Below are positions 63,873 to 64,000 of a stretch of DNA of 64,000 bases, in pieces (the first letter of the stretch is position 1; each line of letters begins with the position of its first letter). Origin of the DNA: JAJCYK01 sp965212195 (GTDB lineage: Bacteria > Bacteroidota > Bacteroidia > Cytophagales > Cyclobacteriaceae); contig CBDBUW010000017.1 of NCBI GenBank assembly GCA_965212195.1, positions 620,001 through 684,000 of the forward strand, given 5' to 3'. The notes beneath the pieces were generated by a model. The model was given only the letters and a program-made list of their open reading frames with translations, was not told the origin of the DNA and did no database searches. A program made the position numbers and the translations under genes.

Positions 63873-64000
63873 ATGAAAAAGACAATTATACTATCAGTAG
63901 CTATGTTAATAGCTTCCATATATGTAACAAAGGCCCAGGACGAAGATAGTCCTCTGGTGATCTCGGGTAGTGTTGACACGTATTATAAGTACGATTTTTC
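63873..64000 (+). CDS. Outer-membrane beta-barrel porin, partial (cut by window end)
   Basis: The frame opens at ATG 63873 with a signal peptide (M-K-K-T-I-I-L-S-V-A-M-L, ending near T-K-A-Q-D). The mature start S-P-L-V-I-S-G-S-V-D-T-Y-Y-K-Y-D-F is typical of the OmpL-like putative porin family found after amt in Flavobacteriia. The remainder lies outside the window. It may carry ammonium or other small solutes across the outer membrane, but this is inferred from position only. Confidence 0.7.
   Translation, partial: MKKTIILSVAMLIASIYVTKAQDEDSPLVISGSVDTYYKYDF

Overview
The window is chromosomal DNA of a Bacteroidota bacterium, most likely Flavobacteriales-like; the family cannot be fixed without a 16S comparison. 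Supporting signs are the adjacent type IX secretion genes porU and porV, a hybrid two-component sensor with a C-terminal AraC domain, a LytS/LytTR pair with a propeller sensor, DUF2480 and DUF6503 proteins, starts without clear Shine-Dalgarno sequences, and promoters that fit TTTG-N20/21-TAnnTTTG.

Layout. 1-7.2 kb: phosphatidylserine synthase, porU-porV, a non-catalytic M16 peptidase homologue and a small lipoprotein. 7.5-13 kb: a complete rRNA operon on the minus strand (16S, tRNA-Ile, tRNA-Ala, 23S, 5S) with promoter and terminator. 13-16.7 kb: DUF2480, tsaB, ctp, rnpA and rpmH (minus). 16.8-30.3 kb: an M61 peptidase, two large propeller-type sensor kinases and a set of lipoproteins and barrel proteins. 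30.3-36.2 kb (minus): an inactive/active M16 peptidase pair, a PfkB sugar/nucleoside kinase and an acetyltransferase-like protein. 36.2-45.7 kb (minus): sulfur assimilation and methionine synthesis (metY, metX, homoserine dehydrogenase, metZ, then sulfite reductase, two siroheme genes and APS reductase). 46-52.5 kb: GH3 and GH20 enzymes (plus), then an aminotransferase and a P1 peptidase (minus). 52.8-62.2 kb: a compact arginine operon (N-acetyltransferase, argG, argC, argD, argF-type, argB, argE, argH) and an aminotransferase. 62.4-64 kb: an ammonium transporter and the start of an outer-membrane porin.

The most interesting signal lies in the leaders of the amino-acid operons. Between metZ and sulfite reductase is a short reading frame with six consecutive cysteine codons. 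It is followed by a strong intrinsic terminator whose 5' arm is also complementary, over 9 nt, to a segment just after the Cys codons. This is a textbook attenuator for cysteine supply. Upstream of metY an S-box (SAM-I) riboswitch is followed 11 nt later by a second cysteine-rich reading frame ending C-C-C-R-C-stop. Upstream of the arginine operon a short frame carries R-T-R-R just before its stop, next to mutually exclusive hairpins. Together these suggest that this lineage uses ribosome-mediated leader peptides, in one case stacked on a riboswitch, to tune sulfur and arginine synthesis.

All calls come from reading the sequence and from family knowledge; no database search or folding program was run.
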